Below, piece after piece: positions 39,832 to 39,877 of a stretch of 39,877 nt of DNA. This DNA is from CAZXCQ01 sp964639275 (GTDB lineage: Bacteria > Desulfobacterota > DSM-4660 > Desulfatiglandales > Desulfatiglandaceae). Within the stretch, counting starts at the first letter, position 1, and every line of letters starts with the position of its first letter. The stretch covers positions 1-39,877 of the forward strand of contig CAZXCQ010000012.1 of assembly GCA_964639275.1 (NCBI GenBank), read 5' to 3'. The notes beneath the pieces were generated by a model. It made no database searches, had not been told where the DNA came from, and saw nothing but the letters and a program-made list of their open reading frames with translations. Both the position numbers and the translations under genes were made by a program.

Positions 39832-39877
39832 CGAGCATGCGTAAACTACTGACCGGGTATGTGGTCAATTTCAATAG

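Noticed and set aside
1..39877. CRISPR array, prophage or complete insertion sequence
   Set aside because: No regularly spaced repeats, integrase, phage structural gene or transposase was seen anywhere in the window.

Overview
The window most likely comes from an anaerobic Gram-negative bacterium of the deltaproteobacterial (Desulfobacterota) type. This is inferred from gene content: a Rex repressor beside a separate F-type ATPase F0 cluster (atpZ-atpI-atpB-atpE with no F1 genes next to it), a two-gene anaerobic glycerol-3-phosphate dehydrogenase, hopanoid-modification genes, and many intergenic palindromic repeats. No 16S gene or other taxonomic marker is present, so the assignment is provisional. 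Genes are packed in overlapping, operon-like strings. There is no phage, CRISPR array or recognisable transposase gene.

Positions 1-11300: a glycerol locus. A DeoR-family regulator (glpR, + strand) is divergent from a long minus-strand operon: glpA, glpB (FAD subunits of anaerobic glycerol-3-phosphate dehydrogenase), glpS, glpT (ATPases), glpP, glpQ (permeases), glpU (small DUF2160 membrane protein) and glpV (periplasmic binding protein). It ends in a clear hairpin terminator. Together they would import glycerol by an ABC system and oxidise glycerol 3-phosphate. Glycerol kinase and the GlpC anchor subunit are not in the window. The two ATPases look like an asymmetric pair with one degenerate and one consensus ATP site.

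Positions 11400-19540: housekeeping genes. These are a YjbQ-family protein, pdxA, uvrA, rex (convergent with and overlapping uvrA), the F0 genes atpZ-atpI-atpB-atpE, an HU-type DNA-binding protein and a short lipoprotein. A good Rex operator lies upstream of rex, right beside the terminator of the ATPase operon.

Positions 19850-27630: a hopanoid head-group cluster. On the minus strand hpnJ-hpnI-hpnK (glycosyl transfer, deacetylation and radical-SAM steps that build composite bacteriohopanepolyol head groups) are followed by a small EamA-like membrane protein, a metallo-beta-lactamase-fold hydrolase and a family-2-like glycosyltransferase. hpnA is divergent on the plus strand. Two more hopanoid-associated genes, hpnM and hpnN (a periplasmic MlaC-like carrier and an RND exporter), lie at 35135-38871. 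The cyclase and earlier side-chain genes are elsewhere.

Positions 27700-34840: a branched-chain amino-acid type ABC system. The binding-protein gene is on the plus strand and converges on livG-livF-livH-livM across a shared hairpin terminator. Upstream in the same minus-strand string are a threonine aldolase, a cupin, a broken EthD-family gene (new here: both ends are readable but the middle is deleted and the frame is shifted) and a methyltransferase. The window ends with secG and tRNA-Leu(GAG) on the plus strand.

The intergenic DNA holds several dispersed repeat families: a palindromic element of about 95 bp in three copies (one supplying the leader and ribosome-binding site of pdxA), arrays of an 8-bp unit near CCTTTGAA in four spacers, a GGCGAAGCTTCGCC-type palindrome, and inverted repeats whose translation gives the familiar spurious 'VIPAKA' peptide.
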